Positions 16,910-27,794 of a stretch of DNA of 51,157 nt are shown in pieces. Position numbers and translations under genes: made by a program. The first letter of the stretch is position 1; each line of letters opens with the position of its first letter. Source of the DNA: an uncultured Solirubrobacteraceae bacterium (GTDB lineage Bacteria > Actinomycetota > Thermoleophilia > Solirubrobacterales > Solirubrobacteraceae); NCBI GenBank assembly GCA_902806175.1, contig CADCVQ010000139.1:1-51157 (forward strand), read 5' to 3'. Under the pieces are notes generated by a model, which was not told where the DNA came from, made no database searches, and was given only the letters and a program-made list of their open reading frames with translations.

Positions 16910-18742
16910 GTGACACGGACGAGCACCACGCGCGCGACGCGGCGGCAGGAGATCCAAGGAGAGGCACGTGCTCCCGGTACAAGGCGCTGCCGCAGGGACA
17001 GCGCGTCACCCGCCGCATCTCGACGGAGCGGCGGTCCCGCTCGGTCGGGGATGCTGTGGGCAATTGGCGCCGCGCTCGCCGTCGGCCTGAGCGGCAGCGG
17101 CTCACCGGCCCAAGCGGCCTTCCCGGGCACGAACGGCAGGCTTGCCTGCGAGGGCCAGCGCGGCGACGTGCTTCCCGAGCCCGCGCCGCCGGGCTCGTCG
17201 CGCAGCGAGGTCTTCACGGTCAACCCCGATGGCAGCGGCGAGCTCGTGCTGACCAACAACACCGTCCGTGACGGCGATCCCGGCTGGTCGCCTGATGGGT
17301 CACAGCTCTCGTTCGAGAGCTTCCGCGACGGCTTCTCGGAGGCGTACAACATGGCCAGCGACGGCAGCGCGGTGACACGCCTGACCACGAGCGGAAACAA
17401 CGAGGATCGGTCGACGAGCTGGTCGCCGGATGGCACGAAGATCGCCTTCCACTCGACGCGCGACACGGTGCCGGCGGGCTCTCCCCCGTTGAGCAGCCCC
17501 TTCGAGATCTACATCATGAACGCCGACGGCAGCAACCAGGTCCGCATCACGAACAACCTCGCACAGGACACCTTCCCGATGTGGTCGCCGGACGGAAGTC
17601 GGCTGACCTTCACCAGCAACCGCGAGGTCACGCTCAGCGACGACCCAGCGGCGCCGCCGGTGCGCGACTTCGAGATCTACACGATGAAGCCCGACGGTAC
17701 GGACGTGGTGCGCGTGACCAACTCGCGCGGCGAGGACGCCCACCCGAGCTGGTCGCCTGACGGCACGCAGCTCACGTTTCACAGCAGGCGCGACGGCCCG
17801 ACGAGCCTCGAGGTCTACCGGTCCAACGCCGACGGCAGCAACCCTGTGCGTGTGACCAGCGGACCGGGCATCAAGTACTTCCCGATCTGGTCGCCCGATG
17901 GCACGCGGATCGCCTTCAACGGCACCCTCGACCAGACCGATCCCAACAACGTTGACGTCTACCATGTCAACGCGGTCGACGGCAGCGATCCGGTACGGCT
18001 GACGACCGCCGCCGGCTTCGATGGACGCTGCGACTGGCTGGCTCTGCCTCGGGCGGTTGTCACTCCGCCGCCGCCCGGCCCCCCGCCAGCGCCGGGTCCG
18101 CCGGCGCCGCAGCCGACGCCGCCGGCTGCGTCGAAGTTCACGGCGAAGCTGTCGCTGGCGCGGGCGACGATCAATCGGCGTGAGCGGTTGCTGGATGTGT
18201 TGGCGCCGATCACGAGCCTGGCATCAGGCCGCGCGAACGTGGAGTTGCATGCCGCCGGCCGGCGCTTCCGTTTCACGGCGGCGATCGACAGCCGGGCCGG
18301 GCGGATTCGCTTCAGCAAGCGCATCCCCACGGCGCAGGCGCTGCTGGGGACGGGGATCTTGACGATCACCTATCGCGGTGACGCCGACACGCGTTCGCAG
18401 ACGGTGCGGTTGCGCGCGGCGCGCCAGCGTGCCGATCTGCGCCTGACGCGTCCGACGATCGCGAACGGGCGCCTGCGGGCCTCTGGCACCGTAAGCAACC
18501 GCGCGCGTGGCATCGTGCGCGCGCAGATCGAGTACGTCGTCGACGGGCAGACCAGGACGCGGCAGTTCAACGCGCGGATCAACAACGGTCGCTGGTCACT
18601 CGATCAGGCGCTGTCGCAGGCGGTGCGCGACGAGATCGCGCGGCGCACCGGGACGGTGCACTCCTACACGCTGTTCACGGGGTACATCCAGGCGCGCATG
18701 CGCGGCGAGATGCGCTCCTTCCAGGTCCTCGGCGACCGCTGA
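16910..18742 (+). CDS. Secreted TolB-like PD40 beta-propeller protein
   Basis: The 610-aa product starts at GTG 16910, 7 nt after a perfect AGGAGG; the nearby ATG is out of frame and stops at once. A basic N-terminus and a hydrophobic segment ending in SPAQA form a signal peptide (cleavage near residue 69). Five WSPDG-type PD40/WD40 beta-propeller repeats follow (about 100-370), like the C-terminal half of TolB, then a Pro-rich linker and a basic C-terminal region of about 210 residues with two Ig-like beta domains. The C-terminal part uses more G-ending and T-containing codons than the propeller, hinting at a separate origin. Likely extracellular; ligand unknown. Confidence 0.8.
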   Translation: MTRTSTTRATRRQEIQGEARAPGTRRCRRDSASPAASRRSGGPARSGMLWAIGAALAVGLSGSGSPAQAAFPGTNGRLACEGQRGDVLPEPAPPGSSRSEVFTVNPDGSGELVLTNNTVRDGDPGWSPDGSQLSFESFRDGFSEAYNMASDGSAVTRLTTSGNNEDRSTSWSPDGTKIAFHSTRDTVPAGSPPLSSPFEIYIMNADGSNQVRITNNLAQDTFPMWSPDGSRLTFTSNREVTLSDDPAAPPVRDFEIYTMKPDGTDVVRVTNSRGEDAHPSWSPDGTQLTFHSRRDGPTSLEVYRSNADGSNPVRVTSGPGIKYFPIWSPDGTRIAFNGTLDQTDPNNVDVYHVNAVDGSDPVRLTTAAGFDGRCDWLALPRAVVTPPPPGPPPAPGPPAPQPTPPAASKFTAKLSLARATINRRERLLDVLAPITSLASGRANVELHAAGRRFRFTAAIDSRAGRIRFSKRIPTAQALLGTGILTITYRGDADTRSQTVRLRAARQRADLRLTRPTIANGRLRASGTVSNRARGIVRAQIEYVVDGQTRTRQFNARINNGRWSLDQALSQAVRDEIARRTGTVHSYTLFTGYIQARMRGEMRSFQVLGDR

Positions 18743-18766
18743 GCACGCGACAGAGTGCGTCGAAGC

Positions 18767-18788
18767 GGGGCCGCCCGAGGGCGGTCCC
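18767..18788. terminator. Hairpin between convergent genes
   Basis: GGGGCCGCCC, a 2-nt centre and GGGCGGTCCC form a 9-10 bp stem between the convergent PD40 and GST-like genes. It has no T tract and could act in both directions. Confidence 0.45.
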
Positions 18789-18817
18789 GCCACGACGACC
18801 GGCCGCCGCGCGCGACC

Positions 18818-19561
18818 TCAGATCCAGTCAGCGGGGAGGGCGCCCGCCGGCACGTCACCGGGGAAGTCGGGGAAGAGCGCCGTCGCCAGCGCATGACCCG
18901 GCCGGCCGGCGAGCAGCGGCCGGGCGTCGCCGACGGTCGCCAGCAGGCGCAGCGACGACGCGATCTGCAGATCGGCGGCGTTGGGATCCTTCGCTCCGCC
19001 GAGGACGCCGTCGAGGATCCAGCCGTCGATCCGGTCCAGCTGATCGGGCAGGGCGCGCAGATCGCCCTGCACGGCCTCGTCGTCGGCACGGTTCATCGCG
19101 CGCTCGATCGCGATGACGCCCGGCGCGACGAGTCGCACGACCGGACGCGGGAGTTGCAGCAGCTTCGAGGCCTGCTGGTAGCTCGGGATCGCATCCGGCC
19201 GGCGCTTCAACGCCGCCCAGGCGATCCGCCGCACCGCCGGCTGGAGCACCTCGTCGCCCCAGCGCTCGGCCTCGAGCACCTTGGCGCGCGCGTCAGCGTC
19301 GGCCGGCAGCAAGGGCGGGTCGCCGGCGAGCTCGTCCAGACGGCGCAGGATCGGCCGCGAGCCGACGATCTTCTCGCCGCTGTCGAGCTTCAGGCCGGGC
19401 ACCGTGCGCTTGCCGAAGAGCACGCGCTGCATCACGGCCTGCGTCGGGATCAGCCACTCGACGGTCTCATACGGGATGGCCTTGAGGTCAAGCGCCTTCT
19501 TGACGGTCTCGCACGGATGCGAGGAGTGGACGACGTAGAGCTTGTGCACGCGGCACAGCAT
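18818..19561 (-). CDS. Glutathione S-transferase-like protein
   Basis: The 247-aa product opens with a thioredoxin-fold GST N-terminal domain (KLYVVHSSHPCETVKKALDL, TVPGLKLDSGEKIVGSRPIL), followed by an all-helical C-terminal domain (about 90-240). The thiol or Ser of SSHPC is at the expected active-site place. Many actinobacteria lack glutathione, so the real cofactor (mycothiol, another thiol, or none) is unknown. The start is ATG 19561; a GTG four codons later is possible. It diverges from coaX with 12 nt between starts. Confidence 0.8.
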   Translation of the reverse strand: MLCRVHKLYVVHSSHPCETVKKALDLKAIPYETVEWLIPTQAVMQRVLFGKRTVPGLKLDSGEKIVGSRPILRRLDELAGDPPLLPADADARAKVLEAERWGDEVLQPAVRRIAWAALKRRPDAIPSYQQASKLLQLPRPVVRLVAPGVIAIERAMNRADDEAVQGDLRALPDQLDRIDGWILDGVLGGAKDPNAADLQIASSLRLLATVGDARPLLAGRPGHALATALFPDFPGDVPAGALPADWI

Positions 19562-19566
19562 AAGCT
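19561..19566 (+). promoter_or_regulatory. Leaderless-type -10 hexamer TAAGCT (coaX)
   Basis: TAAGCT ends 7 nt before the coaX ATG at 19574, in the 12-nt gap that separates it from the divergent GST-like gene. Confidence 0.55.
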
Positions 19567-19573
19567 CGCGTTC

Positions 19574-20338
19574 ATGCTCCTCGCCGTCGACGTCGGCAAC
19601 ACGCAGACGCACCTCGGCACGTTCCGCGACGACGAGCTGACCGAGCACTGGCGCTTTGCGACGGTCACGGAGTCGACGGCGGACGAGATCGGCGCGGTCC
19701 TGCGCAACCTGCTCGAGTTGCGCGGCACCGGCCTCGCCGACATCCGCGCCTCGATCGTCTCCTCGACCGTTCCGTCGCTCGCTCCGCAGTGGCTGGCGAT
19801 GGGCAAGCGCTACCTCGGCCACGAGATGCTCAACGTCGGGCCGGGGCTGAAGACGGGGATGGCGCTGCGCTACGACAACCCGCGCGAGATCGGTGCCGAC
19901 CGGCTCGCGAACGCGGTCGCGATCCGCGAACGCTTCGGCGGGCCCGCGATCTGCGTCGACTTCGGCACGTCGGTGAACTTCGACATCGTCGGCCCCGGCG
20001 GCGACTTCCTCGGCGGCGTGCTGGTACCGGGCGTCGAGATCTCGCTGGCCGCCCTGACCGCACGCGGCGCGAAGCTGCCGAACATCGACCTCGAGCCGCC
20101 GCGGACGCTGATCGGCAAGTCGACCGTCGACGCGATCCGCTCCGGGGTCATCTACGGCTTCGCCGGCGCGATCGACGGCATCCTGCGGCGCCTGCTCGAC
20201 GAGCTCGGCGATGAGACCGACGTGATCGCGACGGGCGGCCTCGCCGGCGCGATCGTCCCGTTCACCGAGCTCATCGACGAGGTCGACGACCTGCTCACGC
20301 TGACCGGCCTGCGGCTGCTGTACGTGCGCAACGCCTGA
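19574..20338 (+). CDS. coaX: Type III pantothenate kinase
   Basis: The 254-aa enzyme phosphorylates pantothenate in the first step of coenzyme A synthesis. The ASKHA-fold motifs are present: LLAVDVGNTQTHLG (phosphate 1), NPREIGADRLANA, CVDFGTSVNFD (phosphate 2; most homologues have GTAT, here GTSV), GGVLVPGVEIS and VIATGGLAG. In Bacillus coaX directly follows ftsH; here the folate genes and four others lie between them. The start follows a TAAGCT hexamer with no Shine-Dalgarno sequence. Confidence 0.93.
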   Translation: MLLAVDVGNTQTHLGTFRDDELTEHWRFATVTESTADEIGAVLRNLLELRGTGLADIRASIVSSTVPSLAPQWLAMGKRYLGHEMLNVGPGLKTGMALRYDNPREIGADRLANAVAIRERFGGPAICVDFGTSVNFDIVGPGGDFLGGVLVPGVEISLAALTARGAKLPNIDLEPPRTLIGKSTVDAIRSGVIYGFAGAIDGILRRLLDELGDETDVIATGGLAGAIVPFTELIDEVDDLLTLTGLRLLYVRNA

Positions 20339-20368
20339 GCTCTCGTTGTGGCGTGCCCGCCAGCGGTC

Positions 20369-20407
20369 GTGGCGTACGTGACTCGCATAGCGAGCACAGG
20401 ACGCCAC
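20369..20407. other. Two-tier hairpin between coaX and dusB
   Basis: An outer 7-bp stem (GTGGCGT 20369-20375 / ACGCCAC 20401-20407) encloses an inner stem (GTG-A-CTCGC 20378-20386 / GCGAG-CAC 20390-20397) with loop ATA and one bulged A. No T tract follows. It may be a terminator, a structured leader or a protein-binding site in the 128-nt gap. Confidence 0.5.
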
Positions 20408-20466
20408 GCTCGCTCGCGCCCCCGCAGCGCACGCGCTGAACGCGCGCCTACCATGAACCACCCAGC

Positions 20467-21465
20467 ATGCCGCGGACCCTCAACGACCCCTGGAAGCTCG
20501 CCCACCTCGACGTCCCCAACCGCGTCGTGCTCGCGCCGCTGGCCGGGATCGGCAACTGGTTCGTGCGCCTGCAGGCAAAGCGCTACGGCGCGGGGATGGT
20601 GGTCTCGGAGATGGTCTCGAGCTTCGGCATCCACCACGGCAACGAGAAGACGACGACCGAGATGCTGCGCATCGACCCCGCCGAGCTCCGAGGCGGGCCC
20701 GTCGCGATCCAGCTCTTCGGCCAGGAGCCCGCCGTCATGCGCAGCGCCGCCGCCACCGTGGCGAGAGACACGGCCGCCGACATCATCGACCTCAACATGG
20801 GCTGCCCGGTCCCGAAGGTCTGCAAGACCGGCGCGGGAGCGGCGCTGATCGACGATCCCGACCTCGCGGTGGAGGTCGCGCGCGCGGCGCGCGAGGGCTC
20901 CGGCCTGCCCGTCACCGTGAAGATCCGCAGCGGCCGCCGCGCCGGCGCGCGCGACGGCTTCGATCTCGCGCACCGGCTCGTGGACGAGGCGGGCGTCGCC
21001 GCGATCGGCTTTCATCCGCGCTCGGCGCAGGTGCACCACAAGGGCTCGCCCGACCTCGACCTCGCCCGCGAGCTCGTGCAGACGCTCCGCGCGCCCGTGA
21101 TCCTCAGCGGCGCGATGAACGATCCCGAGACGATCGTCCACGCGTTCGAGCACACCGGCTGCGACGCGGTCATGCTCGCGCGCGGCGCGCTCGGCAACCC
21201 GTGGCTGTTCGCGCGCCTGCTCGGCACGCGCGACGCGGAGCCGACGACGGCCGAGGTCCTGGCCGAGCTCGAGTGGGTCATGCAGCGCGCGATCGAGCAC
21301 CTCGGCGAGCCCCGCGCGGGCCGCTATCTGCGCAAGTTCTATCCCTGGTACGTCGAGCGGATCGGCGGCTCCAAGGCGCTGCAGGCGGCCCTTCAGGCGA
21401 CCGACACCGTCGACGAGGCGCGTGCGGTGCTGGCGTCGGTGGACGTGCTCTCGGTCGCTGCTTGA
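20467..21465 (+). CDS. dusB: tRNA-dihydrouridine synthase
   Basis: The 332-aa FMN enzyme reduces uridines in the tRNA D-loop with NADPH. It shows the TIM-barrel start VLAPLAGIGNWFVR, the catalytic-Cys motif NMGCPVPKVCKTGAGAAL, VKIRSG, GFHPRSAQ and the FMN-phosphate motif MLARGALGNPWLF. The C-terminal helical domain (about 240-330) is intact. It matches the yacF/dusB position before lysS in Bacillus. A TACCAT hexamer lies 12 nt before the ATG. Confidence 0.93.
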   Translation: MPRTLNDPWKLAHLDVPNRVVLAPLAGIGNWFVRLQAKRYGAGMVVSEMVSSFGIHHGNEKTTTEMLRIDPAELRGGPVAIQLFGQEPAVMRSAAATVARDTAADIIDLNMGCPVPKVCKTGAGAALIDDPDLAVEVARAAREGSGLPVTVKIRSGRRAGARDGFDLAHRLVDEAGVAAIGFHPRSAQVHHKGSPDLDLARELVQTLRAPVILSGAMNDPETIVHAFEHTGCDAVMLARGALGNPWLFARLLGTRDAEPTTAEVLAELEWVMQRAIEHLGEPRAGRYLRKFYPWYVERIGGSKALQAALQATDTVDEARAVLASVDVLSVAA

Positions 21466-21473
21466 CGCGCTGC

Positions 21474-21479
21474 TACCAT
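21474..21479 (+). promoter_or_regulatory. Possible -10 (TACCAT) of greA
   Basis: TACCAT lies 9 nt past the dusB stop. Initiation about 7 nt later would give a leader of about 65 nt containing the hairpin at 21515-21534. Confidence 0.3.
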
Positions 21480-21514
21480 GCGGCGCGCGCCGCGGCAGCC
21501 CCCGCCGCTCCACC

Positions 21515-21534
21515 CCCGCCCAGAGCGGGTTTTT
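21515..21534 (+). terminator. Short intrinsic terminator or attenuator in the greA leader
   Basis: CCCGC, a 5-nt loop, GCGGG and TTTTT end 16 nt before the greA ATG. It can terminate dusB transcripts, or act as an attenuator within the greA leader. Confidence 0.6.
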
Positions 21535-21550
21535 CTATCTCAAAGAGACC

Positions 21551-22030
21551 ATGCCCAGAGATGTGATCCTCACAGCCGACGGACTCGAGAAGCTCAAGGC
21601 CGAGCTTGCTCACCTGCAGGGCGACAAGCGTCGTGAGGTGGCTCAGCGCATCAAGGAGGCGCGCGAGTTCGGCGACATCACCGAGAACTCCGAGTACGAC
21701 GACGCCAAGAACGAGCAGGCGATGCTCGAGGCGCGGATCGCGCAGGTCGAGGAGCGCCTGCGGTCGGCATCGGTCGTCGACGCGAAGGACGTCTCGACCG
21801 ACGTCGTCCAGGTCGGCTCCGTCGTGAACGTCAAGGACGAGTCCAGCGGTAAGACGCAGAAGTTCACGATCGTCGGCTCGCCCGAGGCCAAGCCGCCCGA
21901 GCGCCTGTCCTACGAGTCGCCGGTCGGCAAGGCGCTGCTGGGCCACAGGCGCAACGACGTCGTCGACGTCCCGCTGCCCAACGGCAAGAGCATCCAGTAC
22001 AAGATCACGAAGATCGACGTCGGGCTCTAG
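21551..22030 (+). CDS. greA: Transcription elongation factor GreA
   Basis: The 159-aa protein enters the RNA polymerase secondary channel and stimulates cleavage of backtracked RNA. The N-terminal coiled coil carries the acidic tip (REFGDITENSEYDDAKNEQ, with the Asp and Glu that position the metal), followed by the C-terminal FKBP-like domain (VGSVVNVKD, SYESPVGKALLGHRRNDVV). The length is normal. A strong hairpin with a T tract ends 16 nt before the ATG, so read-through or anti-termination must occur for its expression from upstream promoters. Its TAG stop forms part of the lysS hexamer. Confidence 0.95.
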   Translation: MPRDVILTADGLEKLKAELAHLQGDKRREVAQRIKEAREFGDITENSEYDDAKNEQAMLEARIAQVEERLRSASVVDAKDVSTDVVQVGSVVNVKDESSGKTQKFTIVGSPEAKPPERLSYESPVGKALLGHRRNDVVDVPLPNGKSIQYKITKIDVGL

Positions 22031-22033
22031 GCT
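22028..22033 (+). promoter_or_regulatory. Stop codon / -10 dual-use hexamer TAGGCT (lysS)
   Basis: TAG is the greA stop codon. TAGGCT ends 8 nt before the lysS ATG at 22042, which has no Shine-Dalgarno sequence. Confidence 0.55.
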
Positions 22034-22041
22034 GGACCGCC

Positions 22042-23481
22042 ATGGCTGACGAGCTGCTCGCCGTCAGGCGCGCGAAGCTCGACAGGCTGCGCGCCGACGG
22101 CATCGACCCCTTTCCGCACGAGTTCGCAGGCGTCGAGCCGGTCGCGCGCGTGCTCGCCGCGCACGAGGCACTGCAGCCCGGCGAGGAGACGACGGTCGCG
22201 CACCGCGTCGCCGGCCGCCTCGCCGCCCGCCGCGGCCAGGGCAAGATGGCGTTTCTGGACCTCGTCGACCGCTCCGGGCGCCTGCAGCTGCAGGCGCGCC
22301 AGGACGTGCTCGGCGAGCAGCTGCACGAGCGCCTGCTGACGCAGGTCGACCTCGGCGACATCATCGGCGTCGACGGCAGCGCCCTGCGCACGAAGCGCGG
22401 CGAGATCTCGCTGAAGATCGAGCGCTTCACCGTGCTCGCGAAGTCGCTGCGCCCGCCGCCCGAGAAGCACCACGGCCTGCAGGACGTCGAGACGCGCTAC
22501 CGCCGCAGGGAGCTCGATCTCATGGGCAACGAGGCGGCGCGCGCGCTGTTCATCACGCGCGCGCGGATCATCACCGCGATTCGCCGCGCGCTCGACGAGG
22601 CGGGCTTCGTCGAGGTCGAGACGCCGATCCTGCAGCCGCTCTACGGCGGCGGGCACGCGCGCCCGTTCACGACGCATCACAACGCGCTGGATCGCGACCT
22701 GTACCTGCGCATCGCGACCGAGCTGTACCTCAAGCGCTGCATCGTCGGCGGCCTGGAGCGCGTCTACGAGATCGGCAAGGACTTCCGCAACGAGGGGCTG
22801 TCGACGAAGCACAACCCGGAGTTCACGGTCCTGGAGTTCTACGAGGCATATGCCGATTACAACGACGTGGCCGACAGACTCGAGGCGCTCGTGACATCCG
22901 CCGTCGCGCAGGTCGGCTCCCGCGGAGAGATCGACTTCACGCCGCCCTGGCGGCGCATCACGCTGCGCGACGCGATCCTCGCGGCCAGCGGCGTGGACTT
23001 CCGCGCGCACGCGCAGCGCGACGAGCTTGCAGCGGCGATCGGCGACCGTCTGCCGACGCAGGGCCGTACGTGGCCGCAACTCGTCGACGACCTGCTGAGC
23101 ACGTTCGTCGAGCCGACGCTGCAGCAGCCGACGTTCCTGATGGACTACCCCGTCGAGATGTCGCCGCTCGCGAAGGCCCATCGCTCCGAGCGCGGGCTCG
23201 TCGAGCGCTGGGAGGCCTTCTGCGGTGGCGCCGAGATCGCCAACGCCTTCACCGAGCTCAACGACCCCGACGAGCAGCGCGCGCGATTTGACGCGCAGGC
23301 GCGCTACGGCGCCGAGGGCGACGACGAGGCCGCGCCCTACGACGAGGTCTTCGTGCAGGCGCTGGAATACGGGATGCCGCCGACCGGAGGGGTCGGATTG
23401 GGTATCGACAGGCTTGTCATGGCCCTCTGCGACCAAGCGTCGATCCGTGAGGTCGTCCTGTTCCCGGCGCTGCGCGACTGA
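22042..23481 (+). CDS. lysS: Lysine--tRNA ligase, class II
   Basis: The 479-aa enzyme charges tRNA-Lys. It has an N-terminal OB-fold anticodon-binding domain (about 50-150; AGRLAARRGQGKMAFLDLVD) and a class II catalytic core. Motif 1 surrounds FVEVETPILQPLYGG, motif 2 is EIGKDFRNEGLSTKHNPEF and motif 3 is GVGLGIDRLVMAL. Length and motifs are typical of bacterial LysS. It sits between greA and clpC, as in many actinobacteria. It ends near 23481 with a 204-nt gap before clpC. Confidence 0.96.
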   Translation: MADELLAVRRAKLDRLRADGIDPFPHEFAGVEPVARVLAAHEALQPGEETTVAHRVAGRLAARRGQGKMAFLDLVDRSGRLQLQARQDVLGEQLHERLLTQVDLGDIIGVDGSALRTKRGEISLKIERFTVLAKSLRPPPEKHHGLQDVETRYRRRELDLMGNEAARALFITRARIITAIRRALDEAGFVEVETPILQPLYGGGHARPFTTHHNALDRDLYLRIATELYLKRCIVGGLERVYEIGKDFRNEGLSTKHNPEFTVLEFYEAYADYNDVADRLEALVTSAVAQVGSRGEIDFTPPWRRITLRDAILAASGVDFRAHAQRDELAAAIGDRLPTQGRTWPQLVDDLLSTFVEPTLQQPTFLMDYPVEMSPLAKAHRSERGLVERWEAFCGGAEIANAFTELNDPDEQRARFDAQARYGAEGDDEAAPYDEVFVQALEYGMPPTGGVGLGIDRLVMALCDQASIREVVLFPALRD

Positions 23482-23520
23482 TGCGTGAGCACTGCAACAT
23501 TTGGGGAACCGAAGCGTTGG

Positions 23521-23526
23521 TAGACT
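23521..23526 (+). promoter_or_regulatory. Candidate -10 (TAGACT) of clpC with a long leader
   Basis: TAGACT implies a leader of about 150 nt before the clpC ATG, with an AGGAAGG ribosome site. A TTCG-N6-CGAA inverted repeat (23567-23580) in the leader may be an operator. No CtsR-type repeat array was recognised. Confidence 0.4.
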
Positions 23527-23685
23527 GCCCCATGTCCGCCTTCTGCCCCCGACCCCTCATCCATTTCGTTCGCGGAGCCGAAGGGATGAACACCGTCGGG
23601 TAGTTGCCGTACGTAGAAGAAGTCATCCGGACCACCGCATGAACCGAGGCTAGAGGCCCCGCCCAAGCAGGAAGGATCAAGCAGC

Positions 23686-26298
<2,613 letters not shown>

Positions 26299-26342
26299 CC
26301 GACGCGGCGGCCGCTGCGGCAGCTGCGAACAGACAGACTCAT

Positions 26343-26370
26343 GCGAGGGCGGCTTGCGGGCCGCCCTCGC
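26343..26370. terminator. Hairpin terminator between convergent genes
   Basis: A perfect 11-bp stem GCGAGGGCGGC / GCCGCCCTCGC with a 6-nt loop lies between clpC (plus) and the glycosyltransferase-like gene (minus). No long T tract is present, but the stem is very stable. Confidence 0.6.
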
Positions 26371-26379
26371 GCGTTGTCA

Positions 26380-27735
26380 CTACGGGATCTGCGGCAGCCC
26401 GCGGTCTGTGCAGATCGCGGGATCGGCGTCCGCGCGCGTGCGAAACGCGCTCAGGACGGGTGCCGCGTGGATGATGAACGGGTCCGGCTGGCGCCCGGCG
26501 ATGTCGCGCCGCGCGACAAACGCCAGATAGGGCGGGCCGGCGTAGGTTCTCCCCGGCCGGCAGGCGGCGATCGCGTGCGCGGCCGCGTCGACCTCCGCGT
26601 CTGACAGCGTCCGCGCGGGCCCCGCGGCGGCGAACGGCCGCGTGAAGATCGCGGGATCGTCGGGCCAGACGAGCAGCGAGACGACCTGCGCGACGCCGAG
26701 CGCCGAGGCGAGCGCGACGACGGCGAGGCGGCTGCGCGCCGACGTGCTTGCGGACCGGGGCGTCGTGCAGACCGACACGACGCCGCACGCGGCGAGGCAG
26801 ACGAGCGGCGGCTCCACGACGATCATCGCCGTCAGGTAACTGCCCTGCTTCAGCAGCGTGGCGAGCAGCAGCAGCGAGCCGAGTGAGGCGACGAGCAGGC
26901 TGCGGGCGAGGTCGCGATCGCGCAGCCGCTCGCGCGCGGGCCACGCGAGTGCGGCCAGCACGAGCAGCGCGAGGACGTTCCAGCCCGCCTGCGCCCACAG
27001 CCCGGCCACGTACTGCAGCGATGCGAAGCCGGCCTGCGTCTGGGCATGCACGACGTTGGTCCACAGCGCCTGGCCGAAGAGCACGAGGAACGCGACCGCG
27101 AGCGCCGCGCCGGCCGCGACGAAGCCGGTCAGGGCCTTGCGCACGTGCGCGCCCAACAGCACGATCGCGAGCGCCGGCAGCACGAGCGCGAGCTTGAACG
27201 TCGCCGCAACGCACCCCAACACGCCGGCGAGGACGGCCGTCGTGCGGCGGCTGGCAGCGAGCGCCGCGCCCATGATCAGCGGTGCGGCGAGCGTCTCGGG
27301 CAGCAGCTGGGCGTGCTCGCGCAGCGCCCACGGGGTGAGCAGCGACGCGATCGCCGCCAGCAGCGCCGCGTCACGGCGCCCGGTCAGCCGCCACACCGCG
27401 ACCAGGACGAGCAGCGAGACGGCGGCCTTGCAGGCGGCCATCGCCACGCGGATCGCCGTCGCGCTGTCGTCGAGCGCGAGCACCGCGGCGCCGACGTAGA
27501 ACAGCGAGGGTGGCTGCGCCGCCGCGAAGTCGCTGTACAGCGAGCGGCCGTCGAGCACGTAGCGCGCGCTCAGCGAGTAGACGCCGTCGGAGTACTCCCA
27601 GTAGCTCTGGCCCTGCCACAGTCCGAGGGCGACGAGCACGAGGGCCGTCAGGCCCAGCCAGCAGACGAGCAGCAGCGGCCCGCCCGCCCGCACAGCATCC
27701 GGTGAGCGATCGTGCTGCGCGTGCCCTGAGGCCAT
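26380..27735 (-). CDS. GT-C-type membrane glycosyltransferase-like protein
   Basis: The 451-aa integral membrane protein has about nine to ten hydrophobic helices up to residue 370, then a soluble C-terminal part of about 80 residues. Just after the first helix, an acidic/aromatic loop (SYWEYSDGVYSLSARYVLDG, then SLYSDFAAAQPP) fits the first extracytoplasmic loop of GT-C enzymes that use polyprenyl-phosphate sugars. The acceptor is unknown. The ATG is 9 nt after a TAGTGT hexamer. It converges with clpC. Alternatives are an unnamed membrane protein of DUF2029 or ArnT type. Confidence 0.65.
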   Translation of the reverse strand: MASGHAQHDRSPDAVRAGGPLLLVCWLGLTALVLVALGLWQGQSYWEYSDGVYSLSARYVLDGRSLYSDFAAAQPPSLFYVGAAVLALDDSATAIRVAMAACKAAVSLLVLVAVWRLTGRRDAALLAAIASLLTPWALREHAQLLPETLAAPLIMGAALAASRRTTAVLAGVLGCVAATFKLALVLPALAIVLLGAHVRKALTGFVAAGAALAVAFLVLFGQALWTNVVHAQTQAGFASLQYVAGLWAQAGWNVLALLVLAALAWPARERLRDRDLARSLLVASLGSLLLLATLLKQGSYLTAMIVVEPPLVCLAACGVVSVCTTPRSASTSARSRLAVVALASALGVAQVVSLLVWPDDPAIFTRPFAAAGPARTLSDAEVDAAAHAIAACRPGRTYAGPPYLAFVARRDIAGRQPDPFIIHAAPVLSAFRTRADADPAICTDRGLPQIP

Positions 27736-27744
27736 CGCGTGCGC

Positions 27745-27750
27745 ACACTA
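27745..27750 (-). promoter_or_regulatory. Leaderless-type -10 hexamer TAGTGT
   Basis: On the minus strand TAGTGT ends 9 nt before the ATG at 27735. Confidence 0.5.
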
Positions 27751-27794
27751 TCCCGCGCCCAGCGCGCGTCGCGGCGCGCGGTGCGCCGTTGGCG

